Shown piece by piece: positions 27,010 through 35,373 of a stretch of DNA of 64,000 bases. Numbering within the stretch: position 1 is the first letter of the stretch; each line of letters starts with the position of its first letter. Origin of the DNA: Tangfeifania diversioriginum (GTDB lineage: Bacteria > Bacteroidota > Bacteroidia > Bacteroidales > Prolixibacteraceae); the NCBI GenBank assembly GCA_945873105.1, contig CAMCBW010000019.1, positions 28,174-92,173 on the forward strand, written 5' to 3'. The position numbers were made by a program, and so were the translations under genes. The notes under the pieces were generated by a model, which did not search any database, was not told the origin of the DNA, and was given only the letters and a program-made list of their open reading frames with translations.

Positions 27010-27183
27010 CGCCAGGGAATCCGCCGGGTTTTCCGTCAACCAGTATCAACCAGTGGAAAATGGAAATAGTTCAGACCTCCCACTCATAATCAGGGGGTCG
27101 TAGGAGTTTACCCTATTATGGCTACCCTCAAAATCAAACACTTACAAGGTAGTCTTGTAGGTGTTTTGTTTTTTACGCCAGGA
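27010..27183 (+). repeat. ~170-bp tRNA-like/terminator repeat, left copy
   Basis: Aligns along its length with 51023-51193 in the same orientation, by eye about three quarters identical. Shared blocks: TATCAACCAGTGGAA, GACCTCCCA, CATAATCAGGGGGTCG, AGGAGTTT, ACACTTAC, AGGTGTTTT, GCCAGG. CTCATAATCAGGGGGTCG is the anticodon-loop (CAU) and variable region of a tRNA-Met, and the following AGGAGTT resembles a broken T arm. No 5' half of a tRNA is present and the anticodon stem has mismatches, so it is not a functional tRNA. Confidence 0.75.
27137..27174 (+). terminator. terminator-like hairpin inside the left tRNA-like repeat
   Basis: AACACTTACAAG (27137-27148), loop GTAGT, CTTGTAGGTGTT (27154-27165), one T.G wobble in 12 pairs, then TTGTTTTTT. 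The right copy keeps a decayed version. 27184-27408 beyond it is AT-rich with a TCGTTTA/TAAACGA dyad at 27241-27258 and no gene I can support. Confidence 0.7.
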
Positions 27184-27408
27184 TTATGCCAGGATTTGGG
27201 GGATTTTGAATCTTTTGAGCTGAATATATCTGCGACAAGTTCGTTTATTTTTAAACGAATTAATAGGTTTTTGATTTTCATAAGAAGCCATGACTTCTAC
27301 ATCATGACTTTAACCATCAACCAATTTGGTTTAATATTGGGGAGTATCCTAGTCATAAATTTCATAATTATATCAATCTGATTTAATTTTTTCATTAATT
27401 CTGTAAGG

Positions 27409-28578
27409 TTAGTAATTGCCATACTTTTGCAAGGTTTCCCACCAGGCCATGATGTTTTCGGGAGGGACACCTGCCTGAATGACATGTATCGGGGCAAATA
27501 CAAATCCTCCTCCCGGAGCCAGGTCTTCAATTCTTCGGCGGGTTTCATCGCGCACCTGTTGCGGTGTACCGAAAGGCATGACTTGCTGGTTGTCGCAGCT
27601 TCCGCCCCAAATGGTGAGCTCTTTACCAAATTCTTTCTTGAATTTTTTGGTATCCATACCGTCACAGTTTACCTGAAAGGGATTCATGATGTCTACTCCA
27701 GCCTCAATGAGCAGCGGAAATGTTTCCATTACTGCGCCATCGTTGTGAAAGAAAATATAGACTTTTGATTTGGCCTTTGCTTTGATAAAATCGAACAATC
27801 GTTTGTGGAAAGGCCAGATCTGTTCTTTGTAATCCTGCAAATCGACCAGGAGACTATTCTGAGAGCCCAGATCGTCGGCCATTGAAACAACCAGAAGATT
27901 ATCTCCAACAGCTTCAATGGCCCGTTCCCAGTATTGCATGTTGATTTCTAGTATTTTCTCCATGATAGCCTGTACCAATCCGGGATTAGTCATCATATCC
28001 ATGAAGAATTGCTCGTAACCGCGCATCCACATGGCATGTTCCCACATTCCGGAACTCATGCGCTCTAGGAAAAATCCCATTTTCTCTGTTTTCACTATTC
28101 GGTCAGCCTCCACTTTCATATCAGCATAGCGGGCCATGTCCAGGGCATCCGGCCACGGGTAGTTTTCCACCTCTTTAATCGTTTCAAGACCAGCCAACGG
28201 ACTTTTGAACAAATCGTAATAATGGCCTCCCTTTTGTGGCATTCTCCATCCCATGCCCCATTCGTCAACAATCCGGTCGTAGCCATCCTCTAGACCCAGA
28301 TCACGCTCGAGGCCTCTGATGCGGGAAGCTTTCGGACAGGCGCTTTTTACATCAATTTTAAGTGCATCAATCATATCCTGCTCAACATGTGCTATTTGGG
28401 TTATTCGATCCCGAAGCTTCACATCACCCGGCAAACCCAGGTATTTTTTAAGTGCACGGAGGGAATTGATATTGATACTGGTCACCGCAGCTGCCCCTAA
28501 ATCAAAAGGAATCCGGTCTGGTTCCCTGTGCTCCAGGGCTGCCTTCAATCTTTCATGGCTTGTCATCATATCACTCAA
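27409..28578 (-). CDS. uroporphyrinogen decarboxylase-family protein (methyltransferase-like)
   Basis: 389 aa UroD fold (EREPDRIPFDLGAAAVTSIN-like start HREPDRIPFDLGAAAVTSI; FHNDGAVMETFPLLIEAGVD; ELTIWGGSCDNQQVMPFGTP; GGGFVFAPIHVIQAGVPPEN). It is far from housekeeping HemE and belongs to the group met in sugar loci and near corrinoid methyltransferases. The HxC zinc motif of MtaA-type enzymes is only partly kept: HND in place of HxC, with a later Cys in GGSCDNQ. Last gene of the minus-strand run 35100-27409, 82 bp after the MFS gene. Demethylation of a methylated sugar is possible but unproven. Confidence 0.85.
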   Translation of the reverse strand: MSDMMTSHERLKAALEHREPDRIPFDLGAAAVTSININSLRALKKYLGLPGDVKLRDRITQIAHVEQDMIDALKIDVKSACPKASRIRGLERDLGLEDGYDRIVDEWGMGWRMPQKGGHYYDLFKSPLAGLETIKEVENYPWPDALDMARYADMKVEADRIVKTEKMGFFLERMSSGMWEHAMWMRGYEQFFMDMMTNPGLVQAIMEKILEINMQYWERAIEAVGDNLLVVSMADDLGSQNSLLVDLQDYKEQIWPFHKRLFDFIKAKAKSKVYIFFHNDGAVMETFPLLIEAGVDIMNPFQVNCDGMDTKKFKKEFGKELTIWGGSCDNQQVMPFGTPQQVRDETRRRIEDLAPGGGFVFAPIHVIQAGVPPENIMAWWETLQKYGNY

Positions 28579-28660
28579 TGCGTTTAAAAATTATTTCTTT
28601 CCATTCGTTTCTATATGCTCGTTGCTGTATAATCTTGTTTACCAGGTGATATCTCCGGCA

Positions 28661-29929
28661 TTACAATTTGTGAACTGTTCCAAGCTTGCCAATTAAAAGA
28701 TGGACCAATAAAAAGGTGACCAAATAGGCTAATCCAACAAAAATAAATATCGGCAAATAGGTGTGGTTGCCCACTGAAACACCGATCAGCTTCTGAGTTA
28801 CAACACTTGTAAGCCCCCCTAAAGTGCCACCGATACCGGTAATTGTTGCCTGAACATTTTTAGGGTATATCTCGGTTGGCAAAGTGATGTTGGACCATAA
28901 TCCATGAGAAAACATAATGGCAGAAATCAGCATAAGGGCTATCGCCGGACTAATCTTCACCGACAAAAAAAAGCAAAAAACCGGAATGGCCAGTGAAGCC
29001 GACAGCATCACCACCTTCCTGGCACGGTTCAGGCTCCAATTCCTTTTTTCGATCAATAGCTTGGGGAGCCATCCCCCCAGGATGGTTCCTACGCCCATGG
29101 CAGCATAGGGCAACCATGCCGACATCCCAATCTCCGACAGCGTAAAGCCATGGATATCATGCAAGTACTTTGGAATCCAGAAGATAAGAAAGTAAACCAC
29201 CGGATCGATAAAAATGCGGGCAGAAAAGCAGCCCCAACTCTCTTTTTTCTTCAACAGTTTTAATATACTAACAGACTTTGAATCAGTTTGATCAACATCA
29301 GCATATTGATCTTCTTCCAATATGAGTTTCCTTTCTTCTTCAGTTATCCTAGCATGCTTCCCGGGCAAATAATAATATCTTAACCACGCCACCAGCCAAA
29401 CAAACCCCAACAGGCCTGTCACCACAAATGCCATGCGCCAGCCCCAGATTAAAGCAACAAATGAGACAATTGGTACCGCAAATGCTGCTCCGATAGATGA
29501 ACCTGCAGTAAAAATACCTATTGCCAAAGCCCTCTCCTTCATTGGAAACCATTCGGAAATGGCCTTAACTCCCGCCGGAAAGTTCCCAGATTCTGTAGCA
29601 CCCAGGAATAAGCGGGCAACCGAAAATTGTCCAATGGTACTTGCCGCGGCGTGCAACGTACTAACCAGGGACCATGTTCCAACAGACCATGCAAGTCCCT
29701 TGCGCGTCCCAATCCTATCTATGATGCGGCCGCTTACAGCATACATAATCGTATAGCTCAATACAAAAAGGGCTGTAATATTGGCATAATCCACATCAGA
29801 CCAGTTCAATTCCTTTTGTATGGTAGGCGCCAGGATCGCCAGCGTATTCCTGTCGATATAACTCAATGCAGAAGCCAGGCAAAGCAATATTGCTATTTTC
29901 CACCTGATGGTTTTATTGTTAAATGACAT
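28661..29929 (-). CDS. MFS transporter, anion:cation symporter type
   Basis: 422 aa inner-membrane carrier with about 12 helices. Signatures: ALSYIDRNTLAILAPTIQKE, GATESGNFPAGVKAISEWFP, KERALAIGIFTAGSSIGAAF. Same family as the 24245 carrier but clearly diverged. Lies 21 bp after the sulfatase gene at 29951 and should import a monosaccharide or sugar acid released by the locus. Confidence 0.92.
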   Translation of the reverse strand: MSFNNKTIRWKIAILLCLASALSYIDRNTLAILAPTIQKELNWSDVDYANITALFVLSYTIMYAVSGRIIDRIGTRKGLAWSVGTWSLVSTLHAAASTIGQFSVARLFLGATESGNFPAGVKAISEWFPMKERALAIGIFTAGSSIGAAFAVPIVSFVALIWGWRMAFVVTGLLGFVWLVAWLRYYYLPGKHARITEEERKLILEEDQYADVDQTDSKSVSILKLLKKKESWGCFSARIFIDPVVYFLIFWIPKYLHDIHGFTLSEIGMSAWLPYAAMGVGTILGGWLPKLLIEKRNWSLNRARKVVMLSASLAIPVFCFFLSVKISPAIALMLISAIMFSHGLWSNITLPTEIYPKNVQATITGIGGTLGGLTSVVTQKLIGVSVGNHTYLPIFIFVGLAYLVTFLLVHLLIGKLGTVHKL

Positions 29930-29950
29930 TAGGTTGTCTGTTTGATTTAA

Positions 29951-31303
29951 TCATTTTTTATCCAGAGAATCGAATACACCCTGCAGATACTTTCGGGCAA
30001 TCTGTTCTTTATCAGGATATTTGTTTTGATTGGGCTTGGCCGGATCTTCCCACATTTCGACAACCGGCCGGAGTTCGTTCTTGTTGTTAAGTATGTATTC
30101 GCTGTTTCTTATGTGTCTGTCTTCCTTGTCCTGAACATGTACCCATTCTCTCGGGTTACCTGGTTTTCCGAGGAGTTGGGGCAGAAAGCTCCGGCCGTGG
30201 AGGTCCTCTTTGGGGAGTGGCGCCCCAGCCAATTCACATAGGGTAGGAAAAATGTCAGAGAAATCAATCAGGTCGTTGCAGGTTGATCCTGCTTTAATAT
30301 GATTCGGCCATCTTATCATCATGGGTACATGAGTCCCCCGATCAGTCATGGTTCCTTTGCCCCCCTGGATTGTCTTCCCATCACCCCAGTTGTTGCATAA
30401 ATCACTATCCGTCCCGTTGTCCGCCAAAAAGATGAGCACGGTATTGTCCGCAATTCCCAGACTGTCGATAGTTTCCATTATTTTTCCCATACACTTGTCG
30501 AAGTATTTCAACATGTCAGTGAAATACTTAGGATCACCTTTGTGCTCAGAATTAGGTGTCCTGTAACCTTGTTCTTTACTGTCAGGTGTCGGTTCCCAAG
30601 GGAAATGTGGCAGACAAGTTGTATAGTACGCCAAAAAAGGCTGTTCCTTCTTCGCATTGTCTGAGATAAAGTCTAGAAGAAACTCCATGTTAACGTCCGG
30701 ACCATAGCGGTCTTTTATTTGATCTGAGATTAACAGTCCATTTTGGTTAAAATGTGGGGTCCAGTTCCTTCGTCTTTTATTCCCTTCTTTGTCAAAAATC
30801 TGCCAGACCTGGTATTGGTCAAATCCAAAATCAGGGATGGTATTATGCTTGTGCAGAAGCGATACATGCCATTTCCCAACAATAGCCGTTGCATACCCTG
30901 CCGATTTGAGTTGCCGTGCAAAGCTGGGTTGTTCAGGTGACAAATAAATATCTTCCTGAGTGCGGCTGTGTAATACCTCTTTGAGCCCATTTTTGAATGG
31001 ATAACGACCTGTCAACAGGCTTGCCCGGGAGGGGGAACAAAATGGATTTGAGAAACAGTTTTCAAATTTCATCCCTTGCGTTGCTAACCTATCGATATTA
31101 GGAGTTTTATGGGATGTTCCGCCGTAGGCTGACAGGCATTCAATGCCAAGATCATCTGCGAGAATAAAAACAATATTTGGACTTTTGGTTTGAAAGGTTG
31201 GTTTAGCGAAGCAAAAAGTATTTGCCCAAGGGACCATTCCAATCCCAATTGTTAATAAAGCTGTTCTCGCTATTAATGAATGTTTTGTGCTAAAATATTT
31301 CAT
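29951..31303 (-). CDS. periplasmic sulfatase (S1 family)
   Basis: 450 aa with an N-terminal signal (ARTALLTIGIGMVPWANTF). Metal-site Asp pair in NIVFILADDLGIECLSAYGG, formylglycine motif C-S-P-S-R in NPFCSPSRASLLTGRYPF, GKWHVS, and a second metal site in LIFLADNGTDSD. Cys to formylglycine conversion by a maturase is needed; none is in the window. Removes sulfate esters from sugars. It follows the second sulfatase by 31 bp. Confidence 0.94.
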   Translation of the reverse strand: MKYFSTKHSLIARTALLTIGIGMVPWANTFCFAKPTFQTKSPNIVFILADDLGIECLSAYGGTSHKTPNIDRLATQGMKFENCFSNPFCSPSRASLLTGRYPFKNGLKEVLHSRTQEDIYLSPEQPSFARQLKSAGYATAIVGKWHVSLLHKHNTIPDFGFDQYQVWQIFDKEGNKRRRNWTPHFNQNGLLISDQIKDRYGPDVNMEFLLDFISDNAKKEQPFLAYYTTCLPHFPWEPTPDSKEQGYRTPNSEHKGDPKYFTDMLKYFDKCMGKIMETIDSLGIADNTVLIFLADNGTDSDLCNNWGDGKTIQGGKGTMTDRGTHVPMMIRWPNHIKAGSTCNDLIDFSDIFPTLCELAGAPLPKEDLHGRSFLPQLLGKPGNPREWVHVQDKEDRHIRNSEYILNNKNELRPVVEMWEDPAKPNQNKYPDKEQIARKYLQGVFDSLDKK

Positions 31304-31334
31304 GATTTAACCATCTTTTTCAGATAAAAATCCA

Positions 31335-32798
31335 CTAGTTTATAGATTTAATGTGCTCTTTTAATTTTGTACTTAATTCTTCCACAATGGAAGAATAGGC
31401 CAAATCATCAACTACATTTATATTCTCGAGTGGATCCAGTTCGAGGTCATATAACATTCGAGATTGAAGCTTGTCTCCCATATTATTGTAATACTCTGTA
31501 TAAACATACTTTTGTGTAACCACAGTCTCCCCGTTTGGAAAACGGCAAAAAACCATCCCTGTCTTTTTTTCCGGATTTTCCAGTATTTCAGTTAGACTAT
31601 TTCCCTGCAGATGCAGAGGCCTTGGTAAACCTGCCAATTCACATAAAGTAGGATAAACATCAACAAAAGAGACTAAGGCATTTGTTTTTGCGGGTTTAAT
31701 ACCGGGTGCCTTAATTATCAATGGAACTTGAAGTGAATTATGAAAACAGGTATGTTTGCACCAATGAGTATGCTCTCCTAAGCTATAACCATGGTCACCC
31801 CAGAGTACGATAATTGTGTTTTTATCAAGTCCGGTTTCTTTTAGTGTTTCAAGAACATCACCTATCAGTTCATCGATATATGTGATGCACGCAAAATAGC
31901 CATGTTTCAACCATAATGCCGTATCATTATCAATAGGCTCCCTTCCGCCTGGGATATTTATATAGGCACGTAATTCGTCATAATTATACCTAACTGCCTC
32001 AAATGGTGCATTTTGCGGGAAGAATGAATTTGGAGCAAGCTTAATTTCCCGTCTTGAATATAATTCCCAAAATTTCGATGGAGCATTAAAAGGCAAATGA
32101 GGTTTTATCATTCCCATGGCCAAAAAAAAAGGCTTTTTATATTTCGAAAGCTCATGCAGTTTAGCAATCGTTTTTTCTGCAGTTTTGCCATCTAAATAAA
32201 CATTATTTGCAACATCTGCTTTTTCCCATGCCGGACCTGATTTAAAAGCTTGATTTCTCCATTGGTGCTCTATACTTTGATAATCTCGAGCAGAAAATTC
32301 CTGTTTATGAATATCGTTTGGATGTGTTCCTCGCCATGATTCCGTCCATCCCTGCAAATCATCATCTGGATCGTGAAACACTTTACCGAAACTAAATGTA
32401 TCATATCCATTATTTTTAAAATGTCTTGGCAAAGTTATTACCTCAACTGCATCTTTATCAGCTCTTGCTGTGTAACTTACAAACCGAGAACGGTTTGGGT
32501 AAATTCCCGTCATAAGACTTGCCCGAGAAGCACCACACACTGGTATATTACAATAAGCACGATCAAATAATACTCCATTTGAAGCAAGGTTATCAATATT
32601 TGGAGATAAAATGTGGGTTTTACCATAGCAACCTAATTCGGGCCGTAGGTCATCAACTACAATAAAAAGTACATTTGGTTGGCTATCCGAGGAAGAATCT
32701 TGTTGAGAATTGGAAGAACTAACAGCTTTTAAACCGATTCCGTTTGTCAACAAAAGAGCCCCTCCAATCAATGTGTATTTTACATTAGGATAGATCAT
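31335..32798 (-). CDS. iduronate-2-sulfatase-like sulfatase with CGASR motif
   Basis: 487 aa, signal-bearing (YTLIGGALLLTNGIGLKA). NVLFIVVDDLRPELGCYG gives the first metal site; the formylglycine motif is C-G-A-S-R in NIPVCGASRASLMTGIYPN, with Ala where most S1 enzymes have Pro; GDHGYSLGEHTHWCKHT is the second metal/sulfate site. This form is typical of the iduronate-2-sulfatase-like subgroup, whose bacterial members act on various uronic, fucose or other sulfated residues. 37 bp after the beta-helix gene. Confidence 0.93.
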   Translation of the reverse strand: MIYPNVKYTLIGGALLLTNGIGLKAVSSSNSQQDSSSDSQPNVLFIVVDDLRPELGCYGKTHILSPNIDNLASNGVLFDRAYCNIPVCGASRASLMTGIYPNRSRFVSYTARADKDAVEVITLPRHFKNNGYDTFSFGKVFHDPDDDLQGWTESWRGTHPNDIHKQEFSARDYQSIEHQWRNQAFKSGPAWEKADVANNVYLDGKTAEKTIAKLHELSKYKKPFFLAMGMIKPHLPFNAPSKFWELYSRREIKLAPNSFFPQNAPFEAVRYNYDELRAYINIPGGREPIDNDTALWLKHGYFACITYIDELIGDVLETLKETGLDKNTIIVLWGDHGYSLGEHTHWCKHTCFHNSLQVPLIIKAPGIKPAKTNALVSFVDVYPTLCELAGLPRPLHLQGNSLTEILENPEKKTGMVFCRFPNGETVVTQKYVYTEYYNNMGDKLQSRMLYDLELDPLENINVVDDLAYSSIVEELSTKLKEHIKSIN

Positions 32799-32835
32799 GA
32801 TTTAACATTTTAATGAAATGAGAATCATTCTGTAC

Positions 32836-35100
32836 TTAGTTTTTAACTTTTAGAAATCCTACTCCATCTGCAACTATAAAACCGTCAGCGTTTGTATTTG
32901 ATATCGTTAATGAAGCGGGCTTATCTTTATCCAAATAATACTCTCCGACAATTACAGCAAAACCCAATTTATCTCCGCTTTTGAAATTCCAGTTAACAAC
33001 ATCTTCTCCCTGAGCATGTTTTACTGTTATTTTTGCGTTTGATGCATTTTTCTCATTTGGGAAATACATCAAACAAACTTTGTAAGTTCCTGACTCTTTG
33101 ACAGGAAGTTGATAGGTGCAATGAGCTGCTTTTTCAGAACCTGCATGGAAATAATTGGCCACAAATAATCCCCACATACCAGTCACACTAGTTCTTGTCC
33201 AGTCTCCGGAATATTGAACTAACTCTTTATCGGATGACAAAATAACACCGCCTGTATTTTTGAGATTTTCAGGATTAATAAAGCTTAATGCGGTACCTTT
33301 TGGCCCAATTTCGTGTGTCAGAAATGGTTCGATTCGCGTTTTGGAGACCAGGTTATTTTCGATAGCCAGGTTCCAGTTGCCCATGATGTTTTTTATTTCC
33401 TCTCCTGCTGTATTGTAGATTACATTGTTTTTTACCGCTGTTTGGCTTGTTGCCCAGTCAAGAAACACTGCATTTCCCAGCCTTCGGATGGGTTTTCCAT
33501 CCGGTTTTTGTTCAAATCCCCAGATGTCGTACAGATAGTTGTTCAGAATATAATTGGGTGCATTAAAACGGTTCATGGAAGCAAAATGAATAGACGCCCC
33601 GTCAATGGTTGTCTGCATGCAGTCGTGTATTTCATTGAATTCAATGACATTGCCCCCCTGGTTCCGGAAAGTGAACACCCCATTCCTGGAAAGGTCCTGA
33701 AAGTGGTTGTGAGCAATATGATTTCCGGGCAACATGGCCATGGAAGCCGGGCGTGAATCAATGTGTACCCCACCGCCATAGTAGCGGATTTGCCCGCAAT
33801 GTTTAACTGTATTATTTGTGATCTCTATTAGGTAGGGTGCTACTTTTGCAGCAGCCTCACCAGGTGTAAATATTTTGGTATCATCCATGTAGGAAAGTCT
33901 TGATCCGGTGAGTAAAACCCCTCCACCGCCTGAATTCAGCACTGTATTCCGGCAAAATGCATTGTTCCTGCTATCCAGATGCAGCCACAAGGCGTAGCCA
34001 CCAATATTCTCAAAAGTGCAATCTTCAATGCTGCAATATTGCGCATTTTCAAACATCGCCGCTCCATCGGTATGCACCCTGGCCTCTATCTGTCCCAATG
34101 TAAAGGTTGTATGTTGGAACTCCAATCCTTTGAAATTAACATAGGCTACATGCGTCCCCTTTTCAACATCTCCCTTTAAATAAACAATTCGGTTAAGATA
34201 AGGCGCAATAATTTTCTGCTTGTTGGGATTCTGCCCTGGTTTCGGCAAATAATAAAGACGTCCGATTTTTGGATCCAAATACCATTCTCCCGGCTGATCC
34301 AATTCCGATTTTACGCCTTCAATCCAAAACCAGCTTCCTGTGTCCATCAATGCATGCCGTTCCCTCGGACCAATGGTAATTGTTGATTCTTTTATATCTA
34401 CTTTAGCCACATCATTCCATTGGTTGAAAAAACGCCATTGTGGAACAATATTGATTTGTGCATCAGTTTCATCTCCCCAACTTGCCTTTACCTGACCATT
34501 TGGCAGTTTAACATATTCTTTTGTTCCATCGACAGAGTAAAGAAATGGATTTTTATCGCTTTTATTGGGGAAACGTGCCCTGATCGCGCTTTTGCCATCC
34601 ACATACAGTTGTCGGAAATGCCAGGGACCAACAGGCTGTTTTTGGTATAATTCAGGATTATTCATATCCCTTCCCCAACCTTTGGTTTGAGGAAGATCTA
34701 CAAACCACGTTTTGCCATCTGAATCTTTCTTCCATAATCCGCCAATGGTTCTGCCCCCGCTTAGGATAACCTTTTCATTTTCAGCTGCACGCCAGGTAAT
34801 CGGCGCCTCTTTGGTGCCCGAATCTTCGGGTTTAAGTTCGATTGTTTGCCGGAGATAATAGACTCCCTCCCTGATGATCACTTCAACGGGTCGGTTGGCC
34901 TCACTCCTTTTGGCCTCCCTGACCGCATTTTGCGCTGCCTCCAGTGTCGAAAAAGGCCGATCGGCCGACCCGTTGCCGGAGTCGTGTCCCTTCAAGGAAA
35001 CATAAAATCTGATGGGTTCGGTGGCACGAACCTCACAACACCAAGAGCCAACAATGGTTGTGGATAGAAAAATGATAAAGGTTATTCTCACCGATGTCAT
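32836..35100 (-). CDS. secreted right-handed beta-helix enzyme (GH141-like) with golvesin-type C-terminal domain
   Basis: 754 aa. Signal peptide, then FYVSLKGHDSGNGSADRPFS and EVIIREGVYYLRQTIELKPE, the start of the GH141-type parallel beta-helix family; helix coils run to about residue 600 (GGYALWLHLDSRNNAFCRNT, SGGGGVLLTGSRLSYMDDTK, IAHNHFQDLSRNGVFTFRN). From about 625 the pattern GMWGLFVANYFHAGSEKAAH, SGTYKVCLMYFPNEKNASNA and a final DGFIVADGVGFLKV matches golvesin/Xly carbohydrate-binding-like domains. GH141 members include alpha-L-fucosidase and xylanase. With three sulfatases and fucose-type mutarotases nearby, a sulfated fucan is a reasonable guess. Confidence 0.85.
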   Translation of the reverse strand: MTSVRITFIIFLSTTIVGSWCCEVRATEPIRFYVSLKGHDSGNGSADRPFSTLEAAQNAVREAKRSEANRPVEVIIREGVYYLRQTIELKPEDSGTKEAPITWRAAENEKVILSGGRTIGGLWKKDSDGKTWFVDLPQTKGWGRDMNNPELYQKQPVGPWHFRQLYVDGKSAIRARFPNKSDKNPFLYSVDGTKEYVKLPNGQVKASWGDETDAQINIVPQWRFFNQWNDVAKVDIKESTITIGPRERHALMDTGSWFWIEGVKSELDQPGEWYLDPKIGRLYYLPKPGQNPNKQKIIAPYLNRIVYLKGDVEKGTHVAYVNFKGLEFQHTTFTLGQIEARVHTDGAAMFENAQYCSIEDCTFENIGGYALWLHLDSRNNAFCRNTVLNSGGGGVLLTGSRLSYMDDTKIFTPGEAAAKVAPYLIEITNNTVKHCGQIRYYGGGVHIDSRPASMAMLPGNHIAHNHFQDLSRNGVFTFRNQGGNVIEFNEIHDCMQTTIDGASIHFASMNRFNAPNYILNNYLYDIWGFEQKPDGKPIRRLGNAVFLDWATSQTAVKNNVIYNTAGEEIKNIMGNWNLAIENNLVSKTRIEPFLTHEIGPKGTALSFINPENLKNTGGVILSSDKELVQYSGDWTRTSVTGMWGLFVANYFHAGSEKAAHCTYQLPVKESGTYKVCLMYFPNEKNASNAKITVKHAQGEDVVNWNFKSGDKLGFAVIVGEYYLDKDKPASLTISNTNADGFIVADGVGFLKVKN

Positions 35101-35160
35101 AAGTTGCAGATTAATGATGGTTTGCTATTAGCCTTAAAATAAGAAACTGTTTAATTTTGG

Positions 35161-35290
35161 AAAATCAATATAGCGGCCTTATTCTACGTGGGTAGAAAGC
35201 AAATTATTAATAGTTCATTTCGTCCTGAACGGGACGAGATAATCACTATTTGTCGATTTTGTACCCACATTAAATCCCCAACGGGATTAA
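35161..35290. repeat. intergenic double-hairpin element between SusD and beta-helix genes
   Basis: Two small hairpins: TCGTCC (35220-35225) / GGACGA (35232-35237) and AATCCC (35273-35278) / GGGATT (35283-35288) with loop CAAC. This resembles short palindromic elements dispersed between genes in Bacteroidota genomes. Only one copy is in the window. No gene is seen in 35101-35373. Confidence 0.45.
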
Positions 35291-35323
35291 AAAATCTAAA
35301 TTTAAACAGTCTCTTCTATGTTT

Positions 35324-35360
35324 GTAAAAAAACCGGCCAAATTTCTGCCGGTTTTTTTAC
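35324..35360. terminator. bidirectional-type terminator after SusD
   Basis: Perfect 14-bp stem GTAAAAAAACCGGC (35324-35337) / GCCGGTTTTTTTAC (35347-35360) with a 9-nt loop. It lies 14 bp beyond the SusD stop and splits the locus into two transcription units: RbsD to SusD upstream, beta-helix to UroD downstream. Confidence 0.9.
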
Positions 35361-35373
35361 AAATCATCAGATA

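Noticed and set aside
27074..27112. Functional tRNA-Met
   Set aside because: Only the anticodon-loop and variable region resemble a tRNA; the anticodon stem has mismatches, the T loop is broken and there is no D arm or 5' acceptor strand.
27297..27408. Small minus-strand gene after UroD
   Set aside because: Short methionine-rich frame in AT-rich DNA with no leader, domain or ribosome-binding support.
35210..35290. Riboswitch in front of the beta-helix gene
   Set aside because: Only two short independent hairpins are present, with no conserved aptamer core that I recognise; more like a dispersed palindromic element.
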